Source of the DNA: Erigeron canadensis
Taxonomy: Eukaryota > Streptophyta > Magnoliopsida > Asterales > Asteraceae
Length of the DNA: 64,000 bases
NCBI RefSeq assembly: GCF_010389155.1
Contig: NC_057767.1
Span: 22,269,723 to 22,333,722 of the forward strand
Reading direction: 5' to 3'
Shown here: positions 23,405 to 33,379 of the stretch, in pieces
Layout: every line of letters starts with the position of its first letter
How positions within the stretch are numbered: the stretch's first letter is position 1
Program-made: the position numbers and the translations under genes
The notes under the pieces: model-generated
What the model was told of the DNA's origin: nothing
What the model saw: the letters and a program-made list of their open reading frames with translations, nothing else
Database searches by the model: none

Positions 23405-24181
23405 ATGTTTAAAGCAAGTAAGAAGTTCAATTTGTATGAGATTGAGGCAAGTTCGTTTTACAGAAATGTGTATTTTACAAATATTAATTTGAAGTATTGT
23501 AATCTTAATCCGGATATTAGTATTACTTGGAACAGTATTACCTGTTTAAGTATTGGGTATACAGAAATTCAGGAAGGATTACTTCGAAATATATTAGCTG
23601 GAAGTCCTTTGTTAAGTTATCTCAAGTTTGAATCTTGTTATGGATCTTTGATTAATATTGAATCAGCAAGTGTTAAAGACTTGGTATTGATAAGAGTTAA
23701 TGCATGTGAAGATGATCATGTTGTTTCGATTAATGCTCCTAAAATTTTAGCCCTTACAATTGTTGGCAAAATGTTTACATCAAACATATTGTTATGGAAT
23801 GTCTCATCATTGGAGAAAGCAAAAATAGATTTTCTAATTCCAAGAAATTATATAACTATACGTAAAGAAGATCAAGAAGAAGTGCTGAAGGATGTTATAC
23901 AAAAGCTACATCATGTTGAAAGTGTTACTATTGGATATTATATTCCTGTTACAAGGTAAAATTTGTCCTTATCTTATTATATAAATAAATTTATTTCTGG
24001 TTAGGTATAGTTTAATAGCATAACTGAATTTAATTTTCCATATTACTAGGTCATTTCTCGTCTTGCTGCTAAAGGTTTTATTTTTCCATCAAATTTCGTC
24101 GGTTTATCCGTTTCAATGGTTTACTACCTTCATACTGATTCAGATGTATCATCAGATCGTGAAGTTGATGATGAAATTTAA
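23405..24181 (+). pseudogene. F-box/LRR-type gene fragment, 5'-truncated
   Basis: 184 codons are open from the ATG at 23405 to 23959. They show irregular leucine-rich repeats (LKYCNLNP, ITCLSIGYTEI, SPLLSYLKFESCYG, SASVKDLVLIRVNAC, APKILALTIVGK, VSSLEKAKIDF), as in the LRR part of plant F-box/FBD proteins. Such proteins recruit substrates to SCF ubiquitin ligases, but the F-box itself is absent upstream. The open frame ends at a good donor (ACAAG|GTAAAA, 23957) and an acceptor lies at 24049 (ATTACTAG). Downstream, one frame reads ...VYYLHTDSDVSSDREVDDEI with stop at 24179-24181, a plausible acidic C-terminus, but the predicted splice does not join this frame. Fragment or decayed gene. Confidence 0.5.
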
Positions 24182-24939
24182 GATAATTCTGATACGAATA
24201 ATAGTGATTATGAATAAGAAGACCACGATTAAGATGAAACAATATTGTAAATTCGTAATTATCTTTTTAAAAGTTCTCTATTGTTATATTTTAATTTAAT
24301 ATAATGAAATCTATGTTTGGTTGTATTTGTTGAAGTTGCTTAATTGTGAAAGTTATTAAAAATATGGTCCTAAAAATATATTTAAAAAAAACATATTTGT
24401 ACACTATATCAATTGATTATATGTGACATATAAATTATTTTTTTAATGTTGTTTCTTTTAAAAGAATTTTCTTCTAATTTTTATTTTTGTTGGAAAGTTA
24501 ACTTTTATTTATAATGACCGAAACCACCAATAAATGGACGACACAACTATACAAATAGTTATGTCAAAACAAAATTACACCAATCTTCCCAAGTAAACAT
24601 CTAATGTGGTGTTCACAATAAAGGTTTACTTTATTATTCTAGAAGAAATTTTTTTTATATTTTATTTTTCAATTATTTTTATACAATTTGGAAATTATAT
24701 GCACTTTTCCAAATATAGTACTCAGTAGAAACAATTTCAAGTGAAATTGTACTTTTTATTTATGACAGTTGATACAGTTTGTCTTTATATTTATTCTCTA
24801 TTTTTATAAAATTGTTATTATTATTTTATTTATGTACATTATAATTGAATACAACTATCTATATATTTGTAAATTTAATTTAAGGTATGAAAATATTTTA
24901 TTATAATTGTACTTAGTTATTATCTTCCTTTTGCTTTAC
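24182..24939. other. AT-rich intergenic stretch
   Basis: No coding or structured feature recognised. Possible 3' flank of the LRR fragment. Confidence 0.5.
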
Positions 24940-25305
24940 CTCTTTGAATGCTACCTCGACACCAAATAATCCTCGCTAAAAATGTTCTATCTCCACAATC
25001 ACCCAAGTAACTTTCGTGATTTATTTTACCTTTCAATTTCAATAACATGTCCTTTTGAAATCATAAGACACATAACGAATCGATCATCTTGTTTCTTAAC
25101 ATTAAAAAGTTTGAGCAAGACATAATAGAACATGGGTATTGGATATGATTGGATCAGGAATAGAAACTATAACAATCAAATAAAGTAAACATTCTCTTCA
25201 AAATCTCGTCGGCTGGTCAGCCCAATTTTGTTATGGTTTTGGCCCAGACCGGAAATGTGTAAAATGGTGGACTGAAACCCGACTGTTTTCGATTTTTTTG
25301 CTCAT
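24940..25305 (-). mobile_element. LINE-associated fragment, inverted copy of 43390-43765
   Basis: The reverse complement matches 43390-43765: shared stretches include GTAGGGATGAGCAAG, CCGGTCTGGGCCAAAACC, GTTCTATTATGTCTTGCTCAA and AAGAGGTAAAGCAAAAG. At 43.7 kb the same sequence runs into recognisable L1-type LINE coding sequence; here it stops after the match. Frame-broken. Confidence 0.6.
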
Positions 25306-25356
25306 CCCTACCTACCTGGTTTCAAGAGTTCAGTGACTAAATATATATATATATAC

Positions 25357-25838
25357 AGTGAAAAGTTATTTTGAGACTCTTTTTTTTGCGAGAATCTTTA
25401 AGAATTTTTCAAATCAAGCCCAACCGATGATTATTCTTTACATGAAAATTGTTTTTTGATTAGTATCTGAATAACTTATGTGTAATTTTGAAGTTTATAA
25501 TTGTGTGGAGGCATGGATTATCATCCGTTATACAATTATGTGGAGATTTGGATTCTTGATCACATGTGCACGAATATTGCTATGATTACATGTGATCGAC
25601 TTGCATACATGTGATCATAGCAATATTCGTGCACATGTGATCAAGAATCCAAATCTTCACATAATTGTATAACGGATGATAATCCATACTCCATACAATT
25701 ATAAACTTCAAAATTACACATAAATTATTCATAAAACAATCAAAAAACAATTTTCATGTAAAGAACAATCATCGTTTGGGTTTGATTTGAAAAGTTTTCA
25801 AAAGTTCTCGCAAAGAACAGGGTTTTCAAAATAACTTT
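25357..25838. mobile_element. Long near-perfect palindromic (foldback) element
   Basis: The left half (from GTGAAAAGTTATTTTGAGAC) is the inverted copy of the right half (...GTTTTCAAAATAACTTTACCC) over ~230 bp per arm. The arms meet near 25597 around GATCGACTTGCATACATG. The central ~90 bp arms (GATTCTTGATCACATGTGCA...) are almost identical, so the element can form one large hairpin. TA microsatellites border it. Non-coding. Confidence 0.85.
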
Positions 25839-25867
25839 ACCCTATATATATATATATATATAGAGAG

Positions 25868-26262
25868 AGAGGGACAATCAAATAAGAACAGTTTTAAAAT
25901 AAGAACGGTGAGAATACCTTAAAAACATCATTTTGATGCATTAAAAGTCTATAAAACTGACATAGTGCATAACTAATTATCATTATTTAAGTGTTTCACA
26001 ACACATTGATTAATCAAAATTGAAAAAATCACGTTTTTTGTTGGATGCATCATTTTGATGATTATGCATCCAAGATGGATGCACAAAACAAAAATCACGA
26101 TTATTTCGATTTTGACGGATGAATGTGTTGTTAAACACTTAAATAAAGATAATTAGTTATGCACTATGTTAGTTTTATGGACTTTTAATGCATCAAAATG
26201 ATGTTTTTAAGGTGTTCTCACCGTTCTTATTTTAAGAGTGTTCTCACCGGAGTGTTACCCTA
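25868..26262. mobile_element. Second foldback element with ATGATGCATC-type core
   Basis: Arms contain TAAAATAAGAACGGTGAGAA and, inverted, TTCTCACCGTTCTTATTTTA. Inner parts (CATCATTTTGATGCATTAAA; CATAGTGCATAACTAATTAT) recur inverted at 26140-26215. The centre near 26060 has nested short palindromes. It lies ~30 bp from the previous foldback. Non-coding. Confidence 0.8.
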
Positions 26263-26286
26263 TATACGTATATATAAAAGTGAATA

Positions 26287-26425
26287 TAAGGTTGTCCGCA
26301 CCTAAGCTTAGGTGTGGAACCCTTCAGATACAAAATTTTTAATATTTCTTGATTAATGAATAAATGTTTGAGCCCCCACAATATATGAGTATTCCACACC
26401 TAAACTTAGGTACCTAACAGCCTTA
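26287..26425. mobile_element. Small MITE with ~30-bp terminal inverted repeats
   Basis: AAGGTTGTCCGCACCTAAGC...GTGTGGAA at the left and TTCCACACCTAAACTTAGGT...AACAGCCTT at the right are inverted copies. The element is ~140 bp and AT-rich inside. Confidence 0.7.
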
Positions 26426-26609
26426 TAATTCCATCCCCATATATATATATATGGTTACATTATTTTGTGTGTTATATATGTATTGTTTGGTTTTTTTAGT
26501 TTGGATTTAGATATAAACTGTGAGTTTTTGAACCAAAATTATTGAATATTACATATTTTACTAAATGTATTAAGATAGTCAACTTATATTTTGTTTTACA
26601 GATGTCATA

Positions 26610-26614
26610 TAAGT
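26610..26614. other. Left target-site duplication TAAGT of the Sirevirus
   Basis: TAAGT directly precedes TGTTGATGCACG and reappears at 36178-36182 directly after the last LTR base. Confidence 0.9.
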
Positions 26615-27257
26615 TGTTGATGCACGTTGATGTGACAACAGCAACTTAGATTTGATATGTCGTTTAGATTGAGATATTATGTTAATTTATGTCGTATCTA
26701 TATATGTAATTGATAGATTATGAACTTTATGTTTTGGTAATGATCGATTACATGTTTTGGAGTTATATATATATATGTGTGTGTTATGTATGATGTTTGT
26801 TGTGTGATATACAAGTACAAACATAATATGTGTTAGGATTCCTTAAGATGAAACACTTAGGAATATAACTAAGTATTACATCTAACGAAGATAAGATATA
26901 TCTTCGTTAGAGGCAAACGAAGATAAACTTCGTTTGGTACAAACGAAGATTAACTTCGTTACATGGGCTGGCAGCTAAATTCGTAAGAACAAAGCCCAGC
27001 AAGCCCAGTTCGACCTGAAACATATATATACGAACGAATACCCTGATATATAGAGGTTCGACATACAAGTACTCCAGAGAACTAAGTTCGTTCTATAGCT
27101 TATAGAAACGAAGATAGTACAATACGGCTGATTATTTATTTGATAATTAGCGATATACCAATTTTCTAATCAAACTAGTTATCTCGTGAGGATTCCGCAC
27201 TCACGACATAATCATAGACGATCTCGAGAGCGATCTATAGCTATCGAGGGACTCACA
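26615..27257 (+). mobile_element. 5' LTR of the Sirevirus
   Basis: TGTTGATGCACG...GGGACTCACA. Three consecutive palindromes lie upstream of the promoter. The first has 12-bp arms (CTAACGAAGATA / TATCTTCGTTAG, 26882-26910), the second is AAACGAAG / CTTCGTTT (26915-26935) and the third AACGAAG / CTTCGTT (26942-26960). They are followed by GGGCT/AGCCCA motifs and a TATA-like CATATATATA at 27021-27030. Arrays of LTR palindromes upstream of the core promoter are a known Sirevirus trait; the sequence of these is particular to this element. Confidence 0.92.
27021..27030 (+). promoter_or_regulatory. TATA-like box in the 5' LTR
   Basis: CATATATATA lies ~60 bp downstream of the palindrome array, within a GGGCT/AGCCCA-rich promoter (TCP-type site II motifs). 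It should drive the genomic RNA; the start site is not determinable here. The same box is at the equivalent place in the 3' LTR. Confidence 0.55.
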
Positions 27258-27259
27258 AG

Positions 27260-27271
27260 TGGTATCAGAGC
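27260..27271 (+). other. Primer-binding site (tRNA-iMet)
   Basis: TGGTATCAGAGC, the perfect plant initiator-tRNA complement, two bases after the LTR end. Confidence 0.95.
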
Positions 27272-27604
27272 TGATCGATTTCTTATCGAAGGTTCGAGAT
27301 CGTTTTGTTTGATTCTTCTCTCTGAAAATCAACCTCCCGACACCCTTACTGTCGCTAACTTCGTTTTCTCAAACGAATTTGGCAAACGAAATTAACCTCA
27401 TCTTCGTTTCGAGTTCTTCCAACATTTTTAGCTTTATTTTCGTTAAGTTCCTTCAAACGAATTTCAAGTTATCTTCGTTACTCTCACCTTACGGAGTTTT
27501 GCTTTATTTTCGTTCCTTTCTTCAAACGAAGTTAATCCTATCTTCGTTTCTCTCATTCAAACGAATTTAAGATCTATCTTCGTTCAGTGCAAATAAATTC
27601 CGAA
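27272..27604 (+). other. Leader between PBS and gag with repeated AACGAA/TTCGTT motifs
   Basis: Contains repeated AAACGAATTT, ATCTTCGTT and TTTTCGTT units (about a dozen) before the gag ATG. These are the same short motifs as in the LTR palindromes and in the later internal leader. Possible RNA structure or packaging role is inference. Confidence 0.6.
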
Positions 27605-29548
27605 ATGGCTTCCTCGTCAACCAACACTGCTGTTGCTCAATACCTGAATTCTCTTGTCTATCATGATCATCTCGTTGGACGTACTAATTCTCCACCGAAG
27701 TTAGTTTCATTGGCTGACTTCTGGGCGTGGAGAGGTCGATTTGAAGACTATATTCAACGAGAAGATTTGAATATGTGGATTATGATCACTGAAGGATATG
27801 AATGGCCAACTCTTACTGTAAACGGTGTTACAACTAATTATAAAGTAGGAGAATTAAAAGGTGAAGAAAAATCCTTGTATGCTGTTGAAGTTAAGGCTCC
27901 TTCTACTCTTAGAATGTGCATTCCTCAAGAATTAGTGCACTTGTTTCCTAAACAGGAGTACAAGACTTCCAAGCAACTGTTCGATGCTATTGAAGCTCAC
28001 TGTGAAGGTGATCCATTATTGAAGCAAAATCGAGTTAAGATGCTTAAGAAACAATTTGATTGCTTTAATGCTACCAAGAACGAACTAGTTGAGGATCTTA
28101 TCTTGAGATTTCAACATCTTCTTGCTGAGTTAGCCTATTTTGATCTTAAGTATACTCCTACTGAGATAGTGGATAAATTCTTGGATGGTTTGCCGAAAGC
28201 TTATAAAGAATTTCGTCATGGATTGCAAGAACGAGCTGATTATGCATCTCTTCGTATAGATGGTGTTATATCCACATTAAGAAACAGAGAAATGAAGGAT
28301 AAGGCAAAGGATCTCCAAGACAACTTCACACAAGATCCATCTCTTTATCATGCCACTATGAAGAATCCTACAGCTGATATTAATGCATTCTTTTCTGGAG
28401 TTGGTTCTTCTGGCACGAAAGAAGGTCCTACTTGTGTTATGGATGGAGATGATTCTGCAAGTTTCATGGCTTCTGATGCTGGTTTCAAGGCTCGAAAGAC
28501 AAATGAGAATGCCAAGCCTGGAAATATGTCGTTTAGTAACAATTCATCTACTTCTGCTGGTTACAAGTCTATGCCTATGGATATGAAATCTGCTGAGGGA
28601 AGGATGAATGTCTTTGCTGCAATGTGTGCTGCACATGAAGCTTTTGTTGCTGGGAGGATCACGGATCCAGCACTCATTGATGAAGATTATGACCAAATAG
28701 ATCCAGATGATGTTGAAGAAATGGATCTGAAATGGAATTTGGCGATGATCACTAGGAGAGTGCAAAGGTTTATGCAGCGAACAGGTCGACAGCTTATTGG
28801 GGGTACTCAGGGCTTTGACAAGTCAAAGGTTAAGTGCTATAATTGCAATGGCTTTGGACATTTTGCCAAAGAATGTCAACGACCAAAGAGAGATGTCAAC
28901 ATTACCCCTACCCGTCAAGATAGAGGTGGTAATCGTCCTTTTAATCAGAATGCAAATAGAGCTCTCTTGTTGACTGAAGATACTACTGGAAATAGCAATG
29001 ACAAGGCTATCGTAGCTGCTCAACCTGATGGCTCTTATGTCTGGAATCTTCCACATGATGAGACTAATAATGCTTATTTGGCCGAAATTGTTGATGATAT
29101 GGCTCAAATAGCAGATTCTGTTGAAGATTTCTTGGACACTTCAGTTTACCACAGTGATGAGCATCTGTATGAAAATGCTCAAAGCTCTAACTTGGAATCT
29201 TCTACTCAGGTATATGACACTGATTCTGAGTCGGATAAAGAGGTTGAGGTTGCTGATACGAAAAATTCTGGAGAGGTGAACACTGCTGAGAACAAAGACG
29301 ATTCTGCTACTGAAGAGGTTGAAAAGACGATTGAAGAGCAGATGACGGAGTATGAAATTCCAGCAGGCATGAGTGTGGATGACTTTGTCGCGTACATGGC
29401 AGACTGCAAAGAAGCAGATCAACAGGTATCTTATTCTCTTCGTACTATTGTTCATGTTTGCCAAATTGTTAATCGAATGTTTGATGAAATTGAACAAAAG
29501 AATGAACGAATTAAGCATTTAGAATCTGTTGTTAAATGCTGCTCATGA
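27605..29548 (+). CDS. gag: Sirevirus gag, first part (647 aa)
   Basis: The nucleocapsid/capsid polyprotein packages element RNA. The ATG at 27605 (MASSSTNTAV) is chosen; an in-frame GTG 18 bases upstream is the only longer option. Residues ~30-330 carry the copia-type gag domain (LADFWAWRGRFEDYI; SKQLFDAIEAH; NRVKMLKKQFDCF; LPKAYKEFRHGL). A CCHC zinc knuckle, CYNCNGFGHFAKEC, lies at about residues 411-424. An acidic, coiled-coil-prone tail follows. The frame ends at a TGA at 29546 while the homologous C-terminal half continues in the +1 frame, so this is either programmed frameshifting or a one-base indel. Pol does not follow in frame. Confidence 0.88.
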   Translation: MASSSTNTAVAQYLNSLVYHDHLVGRTNSPPKLVSLADFWAWRGRFEDYIQREDLNMWIMITEGYEWPTLTVNGVTTNYKVGELKGEEKSLYAVEVKAPSTLRMCIPQELVHLFPKQEYKTSKQLFDAIEAHCEGDPLLKQNRVKMLKKQFDCFNATKNELVEDLILRFQHLLAELAYFDLKYTPTEIVDKFLDGLPKAYKEFRHGLQERADYASLRIDGVISTLRNREMKDKAKDLQDNFTQDPSLYHATMKNPTADINAFFSGVGSSGTKEGPTCVMDGDDSASFMASDAGFKARKTNENAKPGNMSFSNNSSTSAGYKSMPMDMKSAEGRMNVFAAMCAAHEAFVAGRITDPALIDEDYDQIDPDDVEEMDLKWNLAMITRRVQRFMQRTGRQLIGGTQGFDKSKVKCYNCNGFGHFAKECQRPKRDVNITPTRQDRGGNRPFNQNANRALLLTEDTTGNSNDKAIVAAQPDGSYVWNLPHDETNNAYLAEIVDDMAQIADSVEDFLDTSVYHSDEHLYENAQSSNLESSTQVYDTDSESDKEVEVADTKNSGEVNTAENKDDSATEEVEKTIEEQMTEYEIPAGMSVDDFVAYMADCKEADQQVSYSLRTIVHVCQIVNRMFDEIEQKNERIKHLESVVKCCS

Positions 29549-30989
29549 AGAAAGAGATAAATTGATTAAAAAAGATTTAACTGTCACTGAAAGAGAAAGA
29601 TTTTTAAAGGATAGAATTAAATCTTTAGAGTCTGACATTAATGCTATGAAAGACAAAGTTAAACATGCTGTGGCTGTAGAAAGAGTAGGTGGTGAAGCTT
29701 ATGCATTATTAGCTAAGAAGTGTTCTACTATCGAGAAAGCACTAGCTGATGCTAGAATAGAAATAGTGGACTTACAAGCTAAGGTTGATTCAACTAGACA
29801 TGATGAGCTTTTGATGCATATGCAAAAATTTGGGGACTCTCCATCTAAGAGTTCTGACTCTGCTAAGGTTTCTTACAATAGCATGCCTCCTCCTTTCAAC
29901 AATAATTATACTCCTATAGAACCTAATATCCCGGAAGTCCTACTTCAACCTAGTGTTGATGTTGGTAAATCTCAAGACTCGTCTCCTAAGCCTACTTTGA
30001 CTGAGGAGACAACAGTGTCTAAAGGAGTCTCTTCTCAACCTACCAAGGAAGAGAAATTGAAAGGTGTCGTCCTAGATTCGTCTACTTCTTATGGTCAAAA
30101 AGACAGTATTACTCACTTTACACTTCGTAAGAGTAGTAGGGTCTACACTGAGTTAGAATTCCCGTTATCATTAATTGACCCTAAGAGGATTGATAAAGTC
30201 TGGAATGTTGATATTAAGGATATGAAGCGATTAAGTCAGTTGCGTCAAACTCCTTTACCTAAGCAGTCTAGGATTAGTCAATCTGAAGATGAATTAGTTG
30301 TTAATATCGAAGCAACTAAGGCTTTGAAGCATATCTTAATGCCTGCTCGAAAGAAGTCCCAAAGTAAGTCTAGGATATCACCGACCAAACACGACCATAA
30401 GGATCCTAGTAAAACAAGTAAATCAGTGGACAATAGTGTATCTGTAAGTACCAATAATAAGGTAGATACAATGAAAAAATCTAAGGTCCTCTCTTGCTTT
30501 GCTTGTCATGAAAAAGGTCATGTTTACAGTGTATGTCCTACTCGACCTCGGAGATCAGGTTCTCCTTCAAAGGTTGTCACCTCGGAAGGTAAAAGGGGGT
30601 TGGGTAATGATAAACAGGTTTATGAAACTAAAGTTCAATCTTCTTCAAAACTGTTTACTATACCTCAAAAACGTGAATTTCCACCAAAAGGTTCTTCTCC
30701 TATGGGACAAAGATTCACTACCCCCAGTGGGAGTTCAAGTTGGTCACACATACCTTCAAGTCGTAATTCATTTTATGACCGAAATCATTCAAGTGTCCGA
30801 CCCTCTTTTGGCCTTCATTCCTCAAGACCTTCTTCAACGAACGGTCAGAAGTCTTCTCCAGTAAGAAGACAAGTTGAGAATCAAGTCACACCCACGGCTT
30901 CTAGCAATGGATATTGGACTGAACTGATTCTCAAGGATGAGAAGGGACGACCCAAACCTAAGAAGGTTTGGGTCCCCAATGATAACTAA
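29523..30989 (+). CDS. Sirevirus gag C-terminal part in +1 frame, with second zinc knuckle
   Basis: The frame is open from just after a TAG at 29520 to the stop at 30987-30989 and has no ATG at its head, so it must be reached from gag by a +1 shift within the 26-nt overlap 29523-29548, or it is separated by a mutation. It encodes a coiled coil (AAHEERDKLIKKDL ... KALADARIEIVDLQAKV), a Ser/Thr/Lys-rich linker, a second CCHC knuckle, CFACHEKGHVYSVC (about 30499-30540), and ends GRPKPKKVWVPNDN. The WVP-type end is where protease/pol normally starts in Sireviruses; here a stop follows. Probably part of the Gag protein. Confidence 0.75.
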   Translation, partial: NLLLNAAHEERDKLIKKDLTVTERERFLKDRIKSLESDINAMKDKVKHAVAVERVGGEAYALLAKKCSTIEKALADARIEIVDLQAKVDSTRHDELLMHMQKFGDSPSKSSDSAKVSYNSMPPPFNNNYTPIEPNIPEVLLQPSVDVGKSQDSSPKPTLTEETTVSKGVSSQPTKEEKLKGVVLDSSTSYGQKDSITHFTLRKSSRVYTELEFPLSLIDPKRIDKVWNVDIKDMKRLSQLRQTPLPKQSRISQSEDELVVNIEATKALKHILMPARKKSQSKSRISPTKHDHKDPSKTSKSVDNSVSVSTNNKVDTMKKSKVLSCFACHEKGHVYSVCPTRPRRSGSPSKVVTSEGKRGLGNDKQVYETKVQSSSKLFTIPQKREFPPKGSSPMGQRFTTPSGSSSWSHIPSSRNSFYDRNHSSVRPSFGLHSSRPSSTNGQKSSPVRRQVENQVTPTASSNGYWTELILKDEKGRPKPKKVWVPNDN

Positions 30990-32460
30990 TATTTCTCATT
31001 TGATGTGCAGGGAGTTCCTAGGAAACCTATTCATATGGCATATCAGGCTACTCGGGTTACATGGTGACTGTCCTTGGCCAGGGTATGTCGAAAGTGTCAT
31101 AACTCAATGGAAACTGGATGTACCGAGTGTTTAAGAGGAAAAACATACCGGTAATCGCTGTTGGGTCACGGTTCAGAACTCATAATAAGAGAATTATTTC
31201 TCACCCGCAGGCTTATGTAACATGCTAAACTGATCTAATCAGCAGTAATCATGCTTAATGTGAATAATGTATACGGTCTAGTTAATTAGAATTTAGATTA
31301 GTTTATTATTCTGCAATTTTTTTATTCTGTGTTATTTTCTTTTTTAATTGAGTCAAAATAGTATTTTTTATATATACGTTCTTATTGCACGAGAGATCCT
31401 ATTCAAATTCTGAGTATATGTTTTGCTGAATTCCTTCATGTGAATTTTTATGAGGTTGTGTAGATTGTTTACAAAGAAGATTTTCTAATAGGGACATTAA
31501 TTTGTTTAAAGTTTAGAAAATGGTCTTTTCAAGTGTAATGTGAAATGTCAAAGTCATTTGAAATCTCATGCTTTTCACTTGTCACCAAATTATTAATTGG
31601 GTTTGGTTCATTTTGTGTGGTGACATTTTAGGGTTTGACAAGAAATGACCTCTCTTGATCTGTTGATATTTTTAGTTATTTCATATTTGTTAATCCTGAT
31701 TGAATGTGATTATAACTTGAATTTTCTGCATTATACTGTTTGTTCTCAATGCATTGATGAGTTTTGTGGTAAGTGTGCAGTGTTCAGGTTAAGAAGATAA
31801 CGTTGGAATGCTGACTTCTGTTCCTGCATTGTTATTTACATGGATGATATCATTACGATAAGATCCTTGGTGTGTAGTGATAATATTTGTGGTGCAGATT
31901 AGAGCATGTGAAGGGTGAATACATGAACTGGTTTTTGGAATAGTTATTTATTTATGATTCATGTATTTAATGAAAATAATCAAATTTCATATTAGTTTCC
32001 TTTGAATTTCATGCTGTGATTTATGACATACTTTTGGAAACTTTACTAAGTTCTTCAGTGAATTTTTGTTGGATAGTTCATTGTTTGTTAAGTTTTGTAG
32101 ACGGCATTTAGTATGGGACTTAAATGTTTCACGATGGTTTGCTGTCATGCATATTATGATCCAAGGAAGTTCTCGGTGTCATCATCAAATTGGTAATGAG
32201 GTTCATGTTTCAATTGATTATTTTCAGGTTTGTTTATGGATAGCGTTTAAACCATATGTTTTTATTCAAGATTATAATGTTCGGTTATCTACTTACATTA
32301 TTATTATGAATCTGGGTGCTAAGAATGTTTTAGTACACGGCATGAACAGGTTGCTATCTAACGAGTTTTTGCTATGTACAGATTGTGATAAAGGGTTGTG
32401 TTTTGGAAGATTGGTTGGATGAAACTATGAAATTTTTGCTGAACTACGGATTATTTTCAG
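30990..32460 (+). pseudogene. Pol-deleted region with possible protease and RT traces
   Basis: About 1.5 kb where ~4.5 kb of pol is expected. Two short hints remain. Near 31040-31075 the reading WHISGYSGYMVTV recalls the start of copia protease (W-x-x-D-S-G-C-S-R-H-M-T). Near 31832-31855 the reading VIYMDDII recalls the RT YVDD box. Neither is in a long open frame, and integrase and RNase H are not seen. The rest is AT-rich and unrecognised. The hints are short and could be chance. Confidence 0.4.
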
Positions 32461-32469
32461 ATTTGTTCT

Positions 32470-32600
32470 TACGAAGATAACTGCTATCTTCGTTCGACAC
32501 ACCATTGTTCAAACGAAGTTTATCTTCGTTTGTCTAACTTCGTTTGTGAAGTTATGCCCGATCCATAGTTGGCCCATTGTTAGTTCCATATATAAAGGGG
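32470..32600 (+). promoter_or_regulatory. Putative internal promoter for the extra ORF
   Basis: Palindromes ACGAAGATA/TATCTTCGT (from 32473) and CAAACGAAG/CTTCGTTTG (~32512-32540), plus AACTTCGTTTG, are of the same AACGAAG type as the LTR array. A GGCCCA motif follows, then TATATAAAG at 32589-32597, ~45-60 bp downstream, the same order as in the LTR. A start site near 32625 would give a leader that is spliced before the ORF. This mirrors the LTR promoter although the surrounding sequence is not an LTR copy. Confidence 0.55.
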
Positions 32601-32735
32601 TTTTTTCTTCGTTATTCTGTTATCAAACGAAAAATACTCTTATTTTCGAGCAAAATAAACCCTAAAACACAAACTTCTTTTCTCTTTTCTCACTTTAATT
32701 CGTTTTCTTGATTCATTGTCCAAACTGAGATCTAA

Positions 32736-33377
32736 GTAAGTTTTTAATGTTCTTTTCATTCACGAATATGATTTAGGTTTCCATGTATCTTCGATTTGAT
32801 TTGTGTTGATTATGTTTATAAAATTCTTGTACTCATTCATCTGGTTTGATCAAACGAATTTAGACTTGTGTGAACGAATTTAGACTTTGGTTCAAAACGA
32901 ATTTAGATGTGTGCACATGGACTTAGATTTTGAATTGAACGAATTTACCTTGGGTAGACATGGAGTTACTTTTATGCCTTACGAACTTAGACCCAAGTTG
33001 ATGAGGAACGAATTTAGCTTAACACCCTTAGGTTTATTCAAACGAACTTAGACTTCGTTTATAGGTTACGAACTTGGAAGATAAGTTTTATAACTTACGA
33101 ACTTGCATGTACAGTTTAGTCTTAACGAACTTAAACTTCGTTAGGTGTTAATTTAGGTTTAATTCTTACGAACTTAAGACCTATTTTCGTTTAGTTATTG
33201 CTTACGAATTTAGCTTCTATCTTCGTTCTATCTACTTAACGAATTTAGTGGTTATCTTCGTTCAGACTTGTTTTGCGAAATTCTGGACTAGGGTTTTTCA
33301 TATTAGGGTTTTTCAACTTGGCAATTCATTTATCGTGATTATTTATAGTTGTTTCGATATTTTGGTTGGTTTTGCAG
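32736..33377 (+). other. Predicted 5'-UTR intron with ACGAAYTTA repeats
   Basis: The donor GTAAGT at 32736 and the acceptor TTGGTTTTGCAG ending at 33377 frame a 642-bp intron whose removal places the ATG two bases after the junction. Within it, ACGAATTTA/ACGAACTTA recurs at least 13 times (32850-33250), always in the same orientation. Confidence 0.6.
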
Positions 33378-33379
33378 AA

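Noticed and set aside
32066..32422. 118-codon frame in the Sirevirus pol gap
   Set aside because: No match to integrase, RT or RNase H motifs, so it was left as unexplained sequence rather than a gene.
33248..33379. Extended N-terminus of the Sirevirus extra ORF (hydrophobic, signal-peptide-like)
   Set aside because: The frame is open upstream, but a strong acceptor at 33377 and an ATG at 33380 fit better. The upstream part lies in the repeat-rich leader intron, so the apparent signal peptide is probably an artefact.
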